Assembly (NCBI GenBank): GCA_016342285.1
Contig: JAEINQ010000012.1
Location: 43,677-107,676, forward strand
DNA: 64,000 nucleotides
Direction: 5' to 3'
DNA from: Desulfobacterales bacterium
GTDB taxonomy: Bacteria > Desulfobacterota > Desulfobacteria > Desulfobacterales > JAEINQ01
Shown here: in pieces, positions 36,397-45,554 of the stretch
Layout of the letters: each line of letters starts with the position of its first letter
Position numbering within the stretch: position 1 is the stretch's first letter
Made by a program: the position numbers and the translations under genes
Notes under the pieces: generated by a model
What the model was told of the DNA's origin: nothing
The model's database searches: none
The model's input: the letters and a program-made list of their open reading frames with translations, nothing else

Positions 36397-36900
36397 ATGG
36401 CCGTTGTTAACATTCACGAACGGGTGCTGGATGCGCCGATGGCGGAAATCGGGAAACTGATCGACGGCCTCGCTTCGGCTGATGACCGGTTGTGGCCGCG
36501 CGACCGCTGGCCTGCCATGAAGTTCGACCGCCCCCTGGGGGTGGGTGCCGTCGGGGGGCACGGCCCCATTCGCTATTCTGTCGAGTCGTATGAACCGGGC
36601 TGGCGCATCCAATTTCGATTTGCCCAGCCCAAAGGGTTTGTGGGCACCCATCGTTTTGAGGCAAAGGGGCTGGAAGGCGAAAAGACCCGGCTGCGCCACG
36701 TCATCGAAATGCAGGTGCAGGGAATGGCCCGGTTGACCTGGCCCCTGGCCATACGCCCCTTGCATGACGCGCTGATCGAAGACGCCCTGGACCGGGCGGA
36801 ACGCTACGCCGGCGGACAGCCCGCCCAGCGAAGCTGGTCGCCGTGGGTGCGATTTCTCAGGTGGGCCATGGGTCGCGGCCGGTCCTCGCAGATAGATTAG
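36397..36900 (+). CDS. SRPBCC-type ligand-binding protein
   Basis: A 167-residue protein with the START/SRPBCC (Bet v 1-like) pattern: a first strand with AVVNIHERVLDAP, strands GPIRYSVESYEPGWRIQFRF and KTRLRHVIEMQVQG, and a long C-terminal helix (DALIEDALDRAERYAG). The family binds hydrophobic ligands in a central cavity; no catalytic set is visible. Part of its 3' end is duplicated at 45457-45529. Confidence 0.65.
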   Translation: MAVVNIHERVLDAPMAEIGKLIDGLASADDRLWPRDRWPAMKFDRPLGVGAVGGHGPIRYSVESYEPGWRIQFRFAQPKGFVGTHRFEAKGLEGEKTRLRHVIEMQVQGMARLTWPLAIRPLHDALIEDALDRAERYAGGQPAQRSWSPWVRFLRWAMGRGRSSQID

Positions 36901-36938
36901 AAAAAAGATCCCGTCGTAATTGCATTAAAAGGACTGGC

Positions 36939-37418
36939 ATGACCGATTCGGAGGCGCCCAATTTCTGGCTGATGAAGACCGAGCCCGCGGTCTATTCCAT
37001 GGACGATCTGGAGCGCGACGGCCGCACCCCCTGGGAAGGGGTTCGAAACTACCAGGCCCGTAACTTTATGCGAGATAAGATGCAACCGGGCGACCGGGTG
37101 CTGATCTACCACTCCAATGCCGCCCCTCCCGGGGTGGCTGGCCTGGCCCGGGTCTGCAGCGCCCCCTATCCCGACGCCTTTGCCTGGGATCCGGACAGCG
37201 CCTATTTTGATGCCCGCAGCACCCCGGACAAACCGCTCTGGTTTCTGGTGGACATCTGCTTTGAGGAAAAATTCTCCCGCCTGATCGCCCTTTCCGAAAT
37301 GCGCGCCGACCCCGCCCTGGACGGCATGGCCCTGCTCAAAAAAGGCCAGCGCCTGTCCATTCTGCCCGCCCTGCCGGCGCATTTTGCCCGCGTTGTCATG
37401 TTAAAAGAGACCGCCTGA
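36939..37418 (+). CDS. EVE-domain protein
   Basis: A 159-residue EVE-domain (PUA-like) protein, identified by FWLMKTEPAVYSMDDLERDG, WEGVRNYQARNFMRDKMQPGDRVLIYHS and the closing LLKKGQRLSILPALPAHFARV. EVE proteins bind modified bases in nucleic acids and occur as stand-alone housekeeping proteins as well as in defence systems. The ATG at 36939 is chosen for the family N-terminus. A decayed copy of its 3' end lies at 46972-47093. Confidence 0.88.
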   Translation: MTDSEAPNFWLMKTEPAVYSMDDLERDGRTPWEGVRNYQARNFMRDKMQPGDRVLIYHSNAAPPGVAGLARVCSAPYPDAFAWDPDSAYFDARSTPDKPLWFLVDICFEEKFSRLIALSEMRADPALDGMALLKKGQRLSILPALPAHFARVVMLKETA

Positions 37419-37574
37419 ACCGATCAAAGGGTTCCGGCCGATTTGAAATCGGGCCATGAGCAGAAAGGCCAACTCGCCGCGGCCATTGCCCTGGCCTTTG
37501 TTTTCTTGCCTTGGCACGGGCGCCGATTGCGCCCGTGCCGAAGCCGGGATTTTTTTTGGTTTCCGAAAAAGCGA

Positions 37575-38618
37575 TTAAAAGCCAAGTTTGCTCAGCAGCG
37601 CGGGGCCGATCTTGTAAAAACTGTAAAACCCCAAAAAGATGCAGTAGATCGGCACCAGCCATTTCCAGAGCTTTTCCGGAAAGACCCGCACGGCATAGGG
37701 TGCGGCAATCGCTGCGACCGTGCTGCCCAGGAGCATGGAAGGAAGGACGATATAGTCGATGGTAATTCCCCCGCCCATGGACAGCGCCAGCCAGACGATG
37801 ATGGAGAACACGCAGACCGTGCCCTCGCTCAGCGCGGTGACGGCCAGCATGCTCTTGACCGGAACCCCGGATAAAAGACCGCCGACCGTGACCACCGGAC
37901 CGTAGCCGCCGCCGCCGACCCCTTTGTTAAATCCTGCCAGGGCGGCGTAGAAAAACATCCGCTTGGGCCGGTACGGCCGCTCCTTTTTGGATTTAAAGAG
38001 CATGGCGCCTCCCATCATCAGCAGCAGCACCACCACATACAGTTTGATCCAAACCTTATGGACCTTGAAAACCGCGTATACGGCGGTCACCGAAAGTGCC
38101 ACGGTCAGACACCCGGTCACCGCAATAAACAGCCACAACCGAACCGGCTCGGATATGGGCTTGAAGCGCCACTCCACGTTTCCGAACTCCTTGTGCAAAA
38201 AGGCCCCGACCAGCCCGGCGGTCGCCTGTTGAATCATGACCGCTGGTACCACCTGCTTGGGATCAAAGCCCATGACCAGAAGCAGTGGTGTCATGGCCGC
38301 GCCGTAGCCCATCCCGGCCGAGGCGTCGAGAAATTCCAGGATGATGGCCAACACGACCACCCACCAGAAAATCATCCACTGATTCGTTCCCACCCAGCCG
38401 TGGGCCTTGACAATCTCAGACGGCAGACGACCGGTTCCCGATATCGGATTGGTGGCCAGCCAGCATCCGATCAAAAAGACCACGAAAAAGATGGCAACCC
38501 CCCACAAGGCAGCGATGATTTCGCTCCTTGCCGGCTTGAGCCGGTCCATCATCGTGGGTCTGGCCTCTTCCATTTCCCGGGCCACTTCCCATCCCATTCT
38601 TTTCTCAGCGTGTTCCAT
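37575..38618 (-). CDS. TauE/SafE-family sulfite/anion exporter
   Basis: Inner-membrane anion exporter, 347 residues with about eight or nine helices. The first core repeat has LEFLDASAGMGYGAAMTPLLLVMGFDPKQVVPAVMI, and the second has GGGGYGPVVTVGGLLSGVPVKSMLAVTALSEG, the duplicated glycine-rich halves of the family. The N-terminus carries a charged 35-residue cytoplasmic tail. The ATG at 38618 has an AAAGGAG site. A -24/-12 promoter 55 bases upstream and a nearby sigma-54 activator point to inducible expression. Sulfite, sulfoacetate or another oxyanion could be the cargo. Confidence 0.87.
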   Translation of the reverse strand: MEHAEKRMGWEVAREMEEARPTMMDRLKPARSEIIAALWGVAIFFVVFLIGCWLATNPISGTGRLPSEIVKAHGWVGTNQWMIFWWVVVLAIILEFLDASAGMGYGAAMTPLLLVMGFDPKQVVPAVMIQQATAGLVGAFLHKEFGNVEWRFKPISEPVRLWLFIAVTGCLTVALSVTAVYAVFKVHKVWIKLYVVVLLLMMGGAMLFKSKKERPYRPKRMFFYAALAGFNKGVGGGGYGPVVTVGGLLSGVPVKSMLAVTALSEGTVCVFSIIVWLALSMGGGITIDYIVLPSMLLGSTVAAIAAPYAVRVFPEKLWKWLVPIYCIFLGFYSFYKIGPALLSKLGF

Positions 38619-38672
38619 GGTGTTCTCCTTTCTTCTTCGGGTTGACGAATGGCGCTTTGCCATGGCGTGAAT

Positions 38673-38687
38673 GCAACCTTGCGGCCA
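38673..38687 (-). promoter_or_regulatory. Sigma-54 promoter for the TauE/SafE gene
   Basis: Read on the minus strand the sequence is TGGCCGCAAGGTTGC, with the invariant GG and GC ten bases apart. It lies 55 bases upstream of the exporter ATG. Confidence 0.7.
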
Positions 38688-38789
38688 ACCCGAACGGCCA
38701 ATCTAAAAAACTTTAACTGCTTGTTTATACAGCTTATAATATTTAAGTTATCCCTGTCTTACGGCAAACGCCAGCCCCGGAAACGGCCG

Positions 38790-38813
38790 GCCTGCCAGCG
38801 CTGACTGGCAGGC
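38790..38813 (-). terminator. Hairpin after the sigma-54 regulator gene
   Basis: GCCTGCCAG / CTGGCAGGC (38790-38798, 38805-38813) form a 9-bp stem with a 6-base loop, flanked by further GC pairs. It would follow the minus-strand regulator gene and shield the exporter promoter from read-through; no T-run is present. Confidence 0.45.
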
Positions 38814-38977
38814 GGGCCGTCGATCCTTCGATTGTTTATGATATCGGAAGGTTAAGGGCTGACAGCGGCACGTTGCCCGTGCCATTGGAATCTTGCACCC
38901 GCTTCAAGGGCGTACACGCGCGTGGGAACGGCGGCGACTGCCGGTCAGGAGAGGATGCGGTCGGCTTATGGAAGCGA

Positions 38978-40369
38978 TCAGCGAAATTCTTCAGACTTGA
39001 TGCCACAGCGTTTCATGATTTGCTGCAGGCTTTGACGTTCCATGCCGGCTGTTTGGGCGGCCTGGGTGACGTTGCCGGCGCTGGCCGAAAGGGCCTGGGA
39101 GACATAGTCCCGGTTAAATGCGGTCAACACCTGTTTTTTGGCTTCATGGTAGGGCTGCAGGCAGGGGGCGTCAGACCCGGTCTTTGGCATCGGGTCGGAC
39201 GGTTCCCATCCGATGTCTTCGGCGTGGACGGTATCTGCCGGTGCCATGACCACGGCGCGTTTGATCACGTTTTCCAGTTCCCGAACGTTTCCCGCCCACG
39301 GATAGGTCAAGAATTGCTGCATCAGTTCGGGGGAGAGTTGCTTTCTCGGACGGTCGTAGGCACGGCAGCATTCGGACAGAAAGTGGTCGATCAAAAGCGG
39401 CAGGTCCTCTGTTCTTTCACGAAGGGTCGGCATGCGCAGGTTGACCACATTGAGCCGGTAATACAAATCTTCCCTAAACTCGCGCGCTGCGACCTTGGCT
39501 TTGAGATCGCAGTTGGTCGAAGCAATGACCCGAACGTTGACCACCATGCTGTTAGGGTCGCCCAGGGGCTTAACCTCCTTGTCCTCAATGGCCAAAAGAA
39601 GTTTGGTCTGGACCGAAAGCGGGATGTCGCCGATTTCGTCCAGGTGTATGGTTCCGCCGTCAGCCGCCTGAAACTGGCCTTTTTTGTCCTGGGTGGCGTG
39701 GGTGAACGCCCCTTTTCGATACCCGAACAATTCGCTTTCCAGGATTTGTTCGGGAATGGCCGGGCAGTTGACCCGCACGAACGGTTTTTGACACTGGGGG
39801 CTCATGGCATGGATGGCCATGGCCGCAAGGTTTTTTCCGGTTCCCGACGCGCCGGTGATCAGGACCGTCACATCGGTGCGGCTGATCATTTGAATCGTTT
39901 CGTATATTTTTTGCATTCGCGCGCTGGTGCCGATAAAATTTTGGAATCTTTCGGTGTCGGCAATCCGTTCGCGCAGATTCAAATTTTCGCGTAGCAGTCT
40001 TCCCCGTTCGCAGGCCTTTTGCAGCAGTAAAACGAGGGCATCTTTATCAAAGGGTTTGGTGATAAAATCGTAAGCGCCTTTCTTGATGGCGGCCACCGCC
40101 ACATCGAAAGCGCCGTAAGCGGTCATCATGATCACCGTCAGCAGCGGGTCGCGTTCTTTGAGTTGTTCCAGCAGGCTCAGTCCATCCATTTCGGGCATGC
40201 GGATATCCACCAGTGCGATGTCAAAGGGGTGGTGTTCGACCCGCTTCAACGCCTGTTGGCCAGTGCTGGCCGTGATGATTTCGAAATCCGACAACTCGCC
40301 GGCAATGGTTCGCTCCAGCATTGCCAGCATTTTCAACTCATCATCGACGATCAACATGCGGGTGGTCAT
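38978..40369 (-). CDS. Sigma-54-dependent response regulator with GAFTHA loop
   Basis: NtrC-family activator of 463 residues: receiver with Asp in LVDIRMPEMDG, AAA+ domain with Walker A GASGTGKN and Walker B TIHLDEIGD, and a C-terminal Fis-type helix (VTQAAQTAGMERQSLQQIM). The sigma-54 contact loop reads GAFTHA instead of GAFTGA; the essential Thr and Phe are kept, so it may be active. The ATG at 40369 overlaps the kinase stop by four bases. It is likely to drive the -24/-12 promoter of the TauE/SafE gene. Confidence 0.92.
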   Translation of the reverse strand: MTTRMLIVDDELKMLAMLERTIAGELSDFEIITASTGQQALKRVEHHPFDIALVDIRMPEMDGLSLLEQLKERDPLLTVIMMTAYGAFDVAVAAIKKGAYDFITKPFDKDALVLLLQKACERGRLLRENLNLRERIADTERFQNFIGTSARMQKIYETIQMISRTDVTVLITGASGTGKNLAAMAIHAMSPQCQKPFVRVNCPAIPEQILESELFGYRKGAFTHATQDKKGQFQAADGGTIHLDEIGDIPLSVQTKLLLAIEDKEVKPLGDPNSMVVNVRVIASTNCDLKAKVAAREFREDLYYRLNVVNLRMPTLRERTEDLPLLIDHFLSECCRAYDRPRKQLSPELMQQFLTYPWAGNVRELENVIKRAVVMAPADTVHAEDIGWEPSDPMPKTGSDAPCLQPYHEAKKQVLTAFNRDYVSQALSASAGNVTQAAQTAGMERQSLQQIMKRCGIKSEEFR

Positions 40370-42369
40370 GGGCAAACGCCTGTTCCTTTCGTTGGGTCAA
40401 CGGGTGCCGGCGGTAGTTCCACGGTGAATACCGTGCCTTCACCCAAACGGCTTGATACGTGGATGCTGCCGCCATGTTCCTGGACGATACCATAACTGAC
40501 CGATAACCCCAGCCCGGTACCCTGGCCCATGGGTTTGGTGGTGAAAAAGGGGTCAAAGATCTGGTTGATGTGTTCGGGGGCAATGCCGCACCCGTGGTCT
40601 TCCACTTCTAGCCGAACCGTCATGCAATCCGGCGCACAGGCGGTGCCGACCCGAATGCGTCCATGGGTGCCCAGGGCCTGGCGCGCATTGATCAGCAGGT
40701 TCACGATGACCTGCTGGAGCTTTTCGGCATCTCCGAAAACATCCGGTACCTGCGCATCACATTCGGTTTCTATTGTAATATCGGTCATTTCAAAGTCGTG
40801 CCGGACAATGGCAACCACGTCCTCCACCAGGGTGGCCAGACAAACCGGCGCCAGATGGGTTTCGGTTTTCCGCGCAAAACTTAGCAGGGCCTGGACGATT
40901 TTCGTGCACCGTAAGGTTTCCTCTTCAATGGTTTTAAGATCCGAATGCTGTTGTGAGGACTGGGGTGCGTCGCGCAGCAACAGTTGCGTGAAACCGAGAA
41001 TCAGGCCCAGCGGGTTGTTGATTTCATGGGCCACGCCCGCGGAGAATTGCCCGAGAGAAGCGAGTTTGTCGGCCCGAAGCAATTGGTTTTCGATGTTTTT
41101 CCGATGGCTGATGTCCTTGATCACCCCTTCGTAGCCGTCAACGCCGCCGGCCCCGTCGCGCTGAAGCGAGCAACTGAAAAGAACATACAAGGGGTCGTCG
41201 CTAGGGGACCGCAAGGTGGTTTCCCAATCCTTGACAAATCCGTTACGCGCCAGATCCTTTTGCAGCGCCTCGAACGTCTTGGCATCGGTAAACAGCCCTT
41301 CGATGCGCATGGCATCCATGGGTGCACCGTCATCGGTATATCCGAGCAGCGCCCGCCCGGCCGGGTTGATATCGAGGAAGGCACCATCCCGGTCGGCAAT
41401 AAATATCATGTCCATGGAGGTTTCAAAAATCCGCCGGTATTTGCGCGCCGAGGCTTCAACGGTCTTCTTGGATTCGGCCAATTGTCCCATGGAGCGTTTC
41501 AAGGAGAGCAACATGACGTCGAAGGACTCGGCCAGATGCTGAATTTCATCACCGGCATGTTTTCGGTACACCGCACAGGCCTGGCATGCGACCGCATCGA
41601 AATCGTTGACCGCTTCATCGGCAGCCTGCCATGCCCGGGTGGTCCAGCATCTGCGGTGAACGTCGTCGTGCATGGGACATTCGGTCTGTGTGCAAGCCTT
41701 GACCTGCCAGCACGTTTGGCCGATGGCAGGACCGACCCGGATATCAAGGTTTCCGGCATTGACCTGGCTTAAGGCCGATCGCAGGTGGGAGAGGCGTCGG
41801 GTGACGCTGTTTGACAGGCTGAATCCGACCAGGGCGGCCACAAAAAGCGACAACCCGAGCAGGGAAAAGATGTTCCAGAGGATTCGACGGATGGTCAACT
41901 CCACCGGAGAGCGTGAAAGCCCCAGCCGAACCATGCCGACCCGGTTATTGCCGGCAGTGACCTGGGCGGCAAAATCGTAAATCAAGTCTTTTCCGGTGTC
42001 CAGCAACCGGATGCCGCACCGCTCTTTATTGCCGGCAGCATTGGCGGCTTTGAGCGCCACCGGAAATCCCCCTTCATAGGTGTGCGCCAATACTTCGTTG
42101 CCCTCGTCCATGATAAAGGCATAGGCCATTCCGTCGCTGCTTGCCACGGTTTCATCGACCAGGTTTTTGAGCCGCAAAAAATCGACCGCCAACAGTGGAT
42201 CCTCACAGCGGGCCGCCAGATTGACCGCTATGGCCAGGCCTCTTTTCTTATACTCCTCGCCCATTGCATGCGTTACGGCCCGACTGACGGTCAGGGCGAT
42301 CAGCCCGCCGGCCAGCAACACCACGGAGAGCATGCTGACGAAAACCCGGGTTCGAAAGCTGAAAATCAT
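40366..42369 (-). CDS. Sensor histidine kinase with cysteine-rich insert
   Basis: Membrane kinase of 667 residues: helix 1 (about 8-30), short periplasmic sensor (about 31-160), helix 2 (about 163-186), HAMP region interrupted by a cysteine-rich segment, PAS domain (about 315-430), and transmitter with phospho-acceptor GQFSAGVAHEINNPLGLIL, N box LLINARQAL, G1 DHGCGIAPEH and G2 GQGTGLGLSVS. The six cysteines (220, 226, 231, 241, 262, 265) form a CW-x4-C...CP...CW...CxxC pattern, suitable for metal or redox sensing. It is divergent from a PhnD-like lipoprotein gene and coupled to the regulator gene. Confidence 0.9.
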   Translation of the reverse strand: MIFSFRTRVFVSMLSVVLLAGGLIALTVSRAVTHAMGEEYKKRGLAIAVNLAARCEDPLLAVDFLRLKNLVDETVASSDGMAYAFIMDEGNEVLAHTYEGGFPVALKAANAAGNKERCGIRLLDTGKDLIYDFAAQVTAGNNRVGMVRLGLSRSPVELTIRRILWNIFSLLGLSLFVAALVGFSLSNSVTRRLSHLRSALSQVNAGNLDIRVGPAIGQTCWQVKACTQTECPMHDDVHRRCWTTRAWQAADEAVNDFDAVACQACAVYRKHAGDEIQHLAESFDVMLLSLKRSMGQLAESKKTVEASARKYRRIFETSMDMIFIADRDGAFLDINPAGRALLGYTDDGAPMDAMRIEGLFTDAKTFEALQKDLARNGFVKDWETTLRSPSDDPLYVLFSCSLQRDGAGGVDGYEGVIKDISHRKNIENQLLRADKLASLGQFSAGVAHEINNPLGLILGFTQLLLRDAPQSSQQHSDLKTIEEETLRCTKIVQALLSFARKTETHLAPVCLATLVEDVVAIVRHDFEMTDITIETECDAQVPDVFGDAEKLQQVIVNLLINARQALGTHGRIRVGTACAPDCMTVRLEVEDHGCGIAPEHINQIFDPFFTTKPMGQGTGLGLSVSYGIVQEHGGSIHVSSRLGEGTVFTVELPPAPVDPTKGTGVCP

Positions 42370-42612
42370 GGGGCCGCCTTGTTTCAGAAGATCCTTTTCA
42401 CAGTACTAAGCAAATTCTTCGGGCGGGTCAACCGTTCTTCTTCCGACCACCACCGGCAGGCGTTGGGCGGTGCTATAAGGGCGTGATGGGGTCGGCTTGC
42501 ACCCTTACTTTTTAAGGTGTAAGAGGGACATGTTGGGACGCCGGGACACCATGATCCGGTATCCGATGACAGCATCGTCAACCTTAGTACACTCAGGCGT
42601 TGGAGAGGGGGC

Positions 42613-43542
42613 GTGTTGCGTCCACATGTCTTATGGATCGGGATAGTGCTGTGCGTTCTGGCGGTCGGTTGCGATTCGAGTGAGCCGGCTTACAAGGTCG
42701 ATTTAAGCCAGCGCGAAACCCCGCGCATCCAGCAGGAAACCCAAAGCATTACCTACGCTTACCTGCCGCAGTACTCCCACTCGGTCTCCTACCAGAAACA
42801 CCACCGGCTGGTCGACTACCTGGCCCGAACCACCGGTTTGAAGATCCGGCAGATATTCCCGGACACCTTTGACGGGCACATGAAAATGGTCGGCCAGGGG
42901 AAAATCGACCTGTCGTTTACCAACCCCTATATCTACGTTCAGACGGCCAACCGTTACGGCTCGGCGGCCTTTGCCCGAATTGTCGAAAAAGAGGGGGGCA
43001 ACCGATACCGGGGGCAAATCATCTGCCGTGCGGACAATCCTCGCATCCAAAGCCTGGCCGATTGCCGGGACAAACGATGGATTGCCGTGGATCCGGGCTC
43101 AGGCGGGGGGTATCTGTTCCCGCTGACCCTGTTTTACGCCCATGGGATTATGCGAAAAGACTTCCAGGAAATCGCCTTTGCGCCGGGGCCGGGCGGTAAA
43201 CAGGAAAAAGTGGTTCTTGCCGTTGCCGCGGGCAAATACGATATCGGAACCATTCGTCAGGGCACCCTGGACGTGGTGGCCGGCAAGATTGATCCGCTAT
43301 CGATTCGGGTGCTGGCCGCAACGGCCTGGTATCCGGGATGGGTGTTTTCTTCCCGGCGTGGGCTGGATCCGGACCTCGTTGCCAAAGTCAAAAACGTGCT
43401 GCTCGCATTGGACATCCGGCGGCCCGACCACCAGCCGATTCTCCAAGCCGCGCAATTTGTCAGTGTGATCTCTTCGGTCGATGCCGACTACGACCCGGTC
43501 CGAGAGGCCGCTCAGATTATCGGCGTTTCATTGAGCCAATAA
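42613..43542 (+). CDS. PhnD-like substrate-binding lipoprotein
   Basis: Membrane-anchored binding protein of the phosphate/phosphite/phosphonate family, 309 residues. The lipobox LAVGC (Cys20) predicts lipidation. The fold is marked by YAYLPQYSHSVSYQKHHRLVDYLA, QGKIDLSFTNPYIYVQTANRYG and the SGGGYLFP ligand loop. The GTG start at 42613 follows GAGAGGGGG. With no transporter nearby and a divergent histidine kinase (244 bp), I infer that it passes a ligand signal to the kinase. Confidence 0.85.
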   Translation: MLRPHVLWIGIVLCVLAVGCDSSEPAYKVDLSQRETPRIQQETQSITYAYLPQYSHSVSYQKHHRLVDYLARTTGLKIRQIFPDTFDGHMKMVGQGKIDLSFTNPYIYVQTANRYGSAAFARIVEKEGGNRYRGQIICRADNPRIQSLADCRDKRWIAVDPGSGGGYLFPLTLFYAHGIMRKDFQEIAFAPGPGGKQEKVVLAVAAGKYDIGTIRQGTLDVVAGKIDPLSIRVLAATAWYPGWVFSSRRGLDPDLVAKVKNVLLALDIRRPDHQPILQAAQFVSVISSVDADYDPVREAAQIIGVSLSQ

Positions 43543-43559
43543 TCTATCGCGTAAAGCGT

Positions 43560-43772
43560 CATAAATAAGTGGCCGTTCAAATCGCCGCTTTCCCTTGGAA
43601 CTGCGTGCTCGGCGATCGACGCTCGGCCTATGAAGCTGCGTCCCTGCCGTTTGATCGGGCCATGGCCCGGGAGTTTGAACTCGGCCTGGCCACCATCGAA
43701 TCCGGTGAGACCCTGAAAGGCGCCGCCCGTTTTGCCGGCGGCGCCGGCAGGCACGGCCGGTTCAAGTGATTG
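43560..43772 (+). pseudogene. Enoyl-CoA hydratase 3' fragment, repeat unit copy 1
   Basis: The reading frame (GTG at 43569 to 43769) encodes only the last 65 or so residues of an enoyl-CoA hydratase, closely matching the C-terminus of the gene at 45555-46334 (shared SLPFDRAMAREFELGLAT). It lacks the CoA-binding and oxyanion parts, so it is not functional. The unit shares its left edge with a second copy at 47797-48009. Confidence 0.75.
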
Positions 43773-43928
43773 GAGATGAGGGCTTCTTGAAACCGGTCAG
43801 GCAGGATGGCTGGGATTTTTTTGCCTGCCGGCTGGAGGCCGGACCGGTCGGGGGAGGAAAAAGAATGACTGCTGGCAAAAGAACCGGTGGAGGCGGGGAT
43901 GGACCGGCCCCGGTTCCCCACGCGTCGA

Positions 43929-45269
43929 TTATTCTCCAGCCCATGCCAAAAACTGCATGATGTTTAAATGTTCGACATCTCTTTGGGGAGAATCAACGTT
44001 GTCATCCAGAGAAACCACGAATTTTGGTGCGTCTATATTGGTATAATGTAGATTGCCGAACTCACGCTCCCAGAGCATCCGGTTTTCATTGATGTCTCCG
44101 AGCTGCCAACAAATCTGAATAAGGGCGGATTTGTTGCCTTTCTCAACGAAAAAGTCAATTTCAAGATTTTTGTTGCGATAACCCAGGTACCGTTGAACCT
44201 TGAAGCTGTTTCTTAACAACTCAATGTACACCATGTTTTCCAGAAGGCGCCCTTTTTGAGTTTGGGCTTTGTAGTCGGACAGACAAAGGTCACTCAAATA
44301 TATCTTATCAACGCTGCGTCTTAGAATTTCCTTGGCACGGTGTGAATAAGTCGGTGGTGAATACAGAAAATAGACATCCCGCATATAGCCGATATAAGTG
44401 CTCACCAAAGAACTGGTGGTTTGAGCGCCGGCAGAATTGCCTTTTGGCAATTTACTGCTTTGCAAAACCGTATTGGAGATGCTTTTTATCGAGAGTTCCT
44501 GAGAAAAAGAGGTTCGGCAAAAATCAATAAGGGCATGTAGTAAACCTGGGTTGGAGGGGTTATAGCGAGAGACGATATCGTGATTTACCGTCGAGTTGAT
44601 AATGTCGGATATCAACTGCGTTCTCTGTTCCTCATCATTGACTTTTAATACCTCGGGCATTCCTCCGGACAGAAGATATTTATCAATACTACTCGTTGCG
44701 TACTCGGTATCGGTAAATTGACAGAATTCCGCAAAAGAGAATGGGAAAACGTGCACTGTGGTGTATCTGCCTCCCAGTTTGGTGGAGAAATCGTCAGATA
44801 ACATTTTTGAATTGGATCCGGTGATGATTAAGCGGCAAGGCATGGCTGGATCTTCAAAAATCGAAGCAACGTTTTCATCCCAATTTTCCAACTCCTGTAC
44901 TTCGTCCAGAACAAGCAAGCTGGGGTTCTTCTTATCGACAAGATGTTCCATCCACCATTCAACAATGGCCATGAAGTTTTTTTCCTCTCTGACATCCGCT
45001 ATCGCCTTGAGGAAGAAATTGATGTACAGAATGTTTTTTCGTGGAACGCCTTCATCCCACAGCTTTTTTATGTATTGGCGGCCGACGACGCTTTTACCGC
45101 AACGGCGTTGACCCATAATACTGGTTACGATATTCACATCCTGTAACCTGGCTATTTTTGCAAGGTAGCCCGATCGGGTCATGTTCCTGACCGGTAGCAA
45201 TGCTTTTTCAGTGTCGCTCCACCAAAATGATCTGGATTGTATTTTTTTCTTCAGGGATTCTATGGGCAT
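43929..45269 (-). CDS. AAA ATPase with DUF4143 domain
   Basis: P-loop ATPase of 446 residues: AAA_14 domain with Walker A GQRRCGKS near residue 54, Walker B LLVLDEVQEL near 120 and sensor motif ITGSNSKML, followed by the DUF4143 domain in the second half (PEVLKV, VNHDIVSRYN, GRLLENMVYIELLRNSFKVQRYLGYRNKNLEIDFFV). The D-x-x-V/EIDFFV end resembles a degenerate nuclease fold. Such proteins are widespread, often in several accessory copies; the role is unclear. Confidence 0.88.
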   Translation of the reverse strand: MPIESLKKKIQSRSFWWSDTEKALLPVRNMTRSGYLAKIARLQDVNIVTSIMGQRRCGKSVVGRQYIKKLWDEGVPRKNILYINFFLKAIADVREEKNFMAIVEWWMEHLVDKKNPSLLVLDEVQELENWDENVASIFEDPAMPCRLIITGSNSKMLSDDFSTKLGGRYTTVHVFPFSFAEFCQFTDTEYATSSIDKYLLSGGMPEVLKVNDEEQRTQLISDIINSTVNHDIVSRYNPSNPGLLHALIDFCRTSFSQELSIKSISNTVLQSSKLPKGNSAGAQTTSSLVSTYIGYMRDVYFLYSPPTYSHRAKEILRRSVDKIYLSDLCLSDYKAQTQKGRLLENMVYIELLRNSFKVQRYLGYRNKNLEIDFFVEKGNKSALIQICWQLGDINENRMLWEREFGNLHYTNIDAPKFVVSLDDNVDSPQRDVEHLNIMQFLAWAGE

Positions 45270-45456
45270 GGCACAATTCCTTATGCATTAAGTTAGCCAA
45301 TCTTAATACATGCATTCTTATAATGCAATAAAAAATATAAAATTGAATATTGCATGAGCAACGTGCGAAACTTCATACGGTATGATATTCTGCATTTGCA
45401 GCTTATATCGTGCGTTGAATCCTGAGCGGTTTGGGCCCGATTTGGAGGCTTGGATA

Positions 45457-45529
45457 GGTCGCCGCGGGTGAGCTTTTAAGCCGGGCCATGGGTCGCGGTC
45501 GGTCCGCGCAGAGAGAATAAAAAAAGAAC
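45457..45529 (+). pseudogene. Remnant of SRPBCC gene 3' end
   Basis: About 70 bases match the end of the SRPBCC gene (36830-36905), including the shared GGGCCATGGGTCGCGG and CGCAGA-GA blocks and the following A-run, with several substitutions. It sits just upstream of the enoyl-CoA hydratase gene. Confidence 0.6.
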
Positions 45530-45554
45530 CTACGCTTCAATATGAGGTCAGAAG

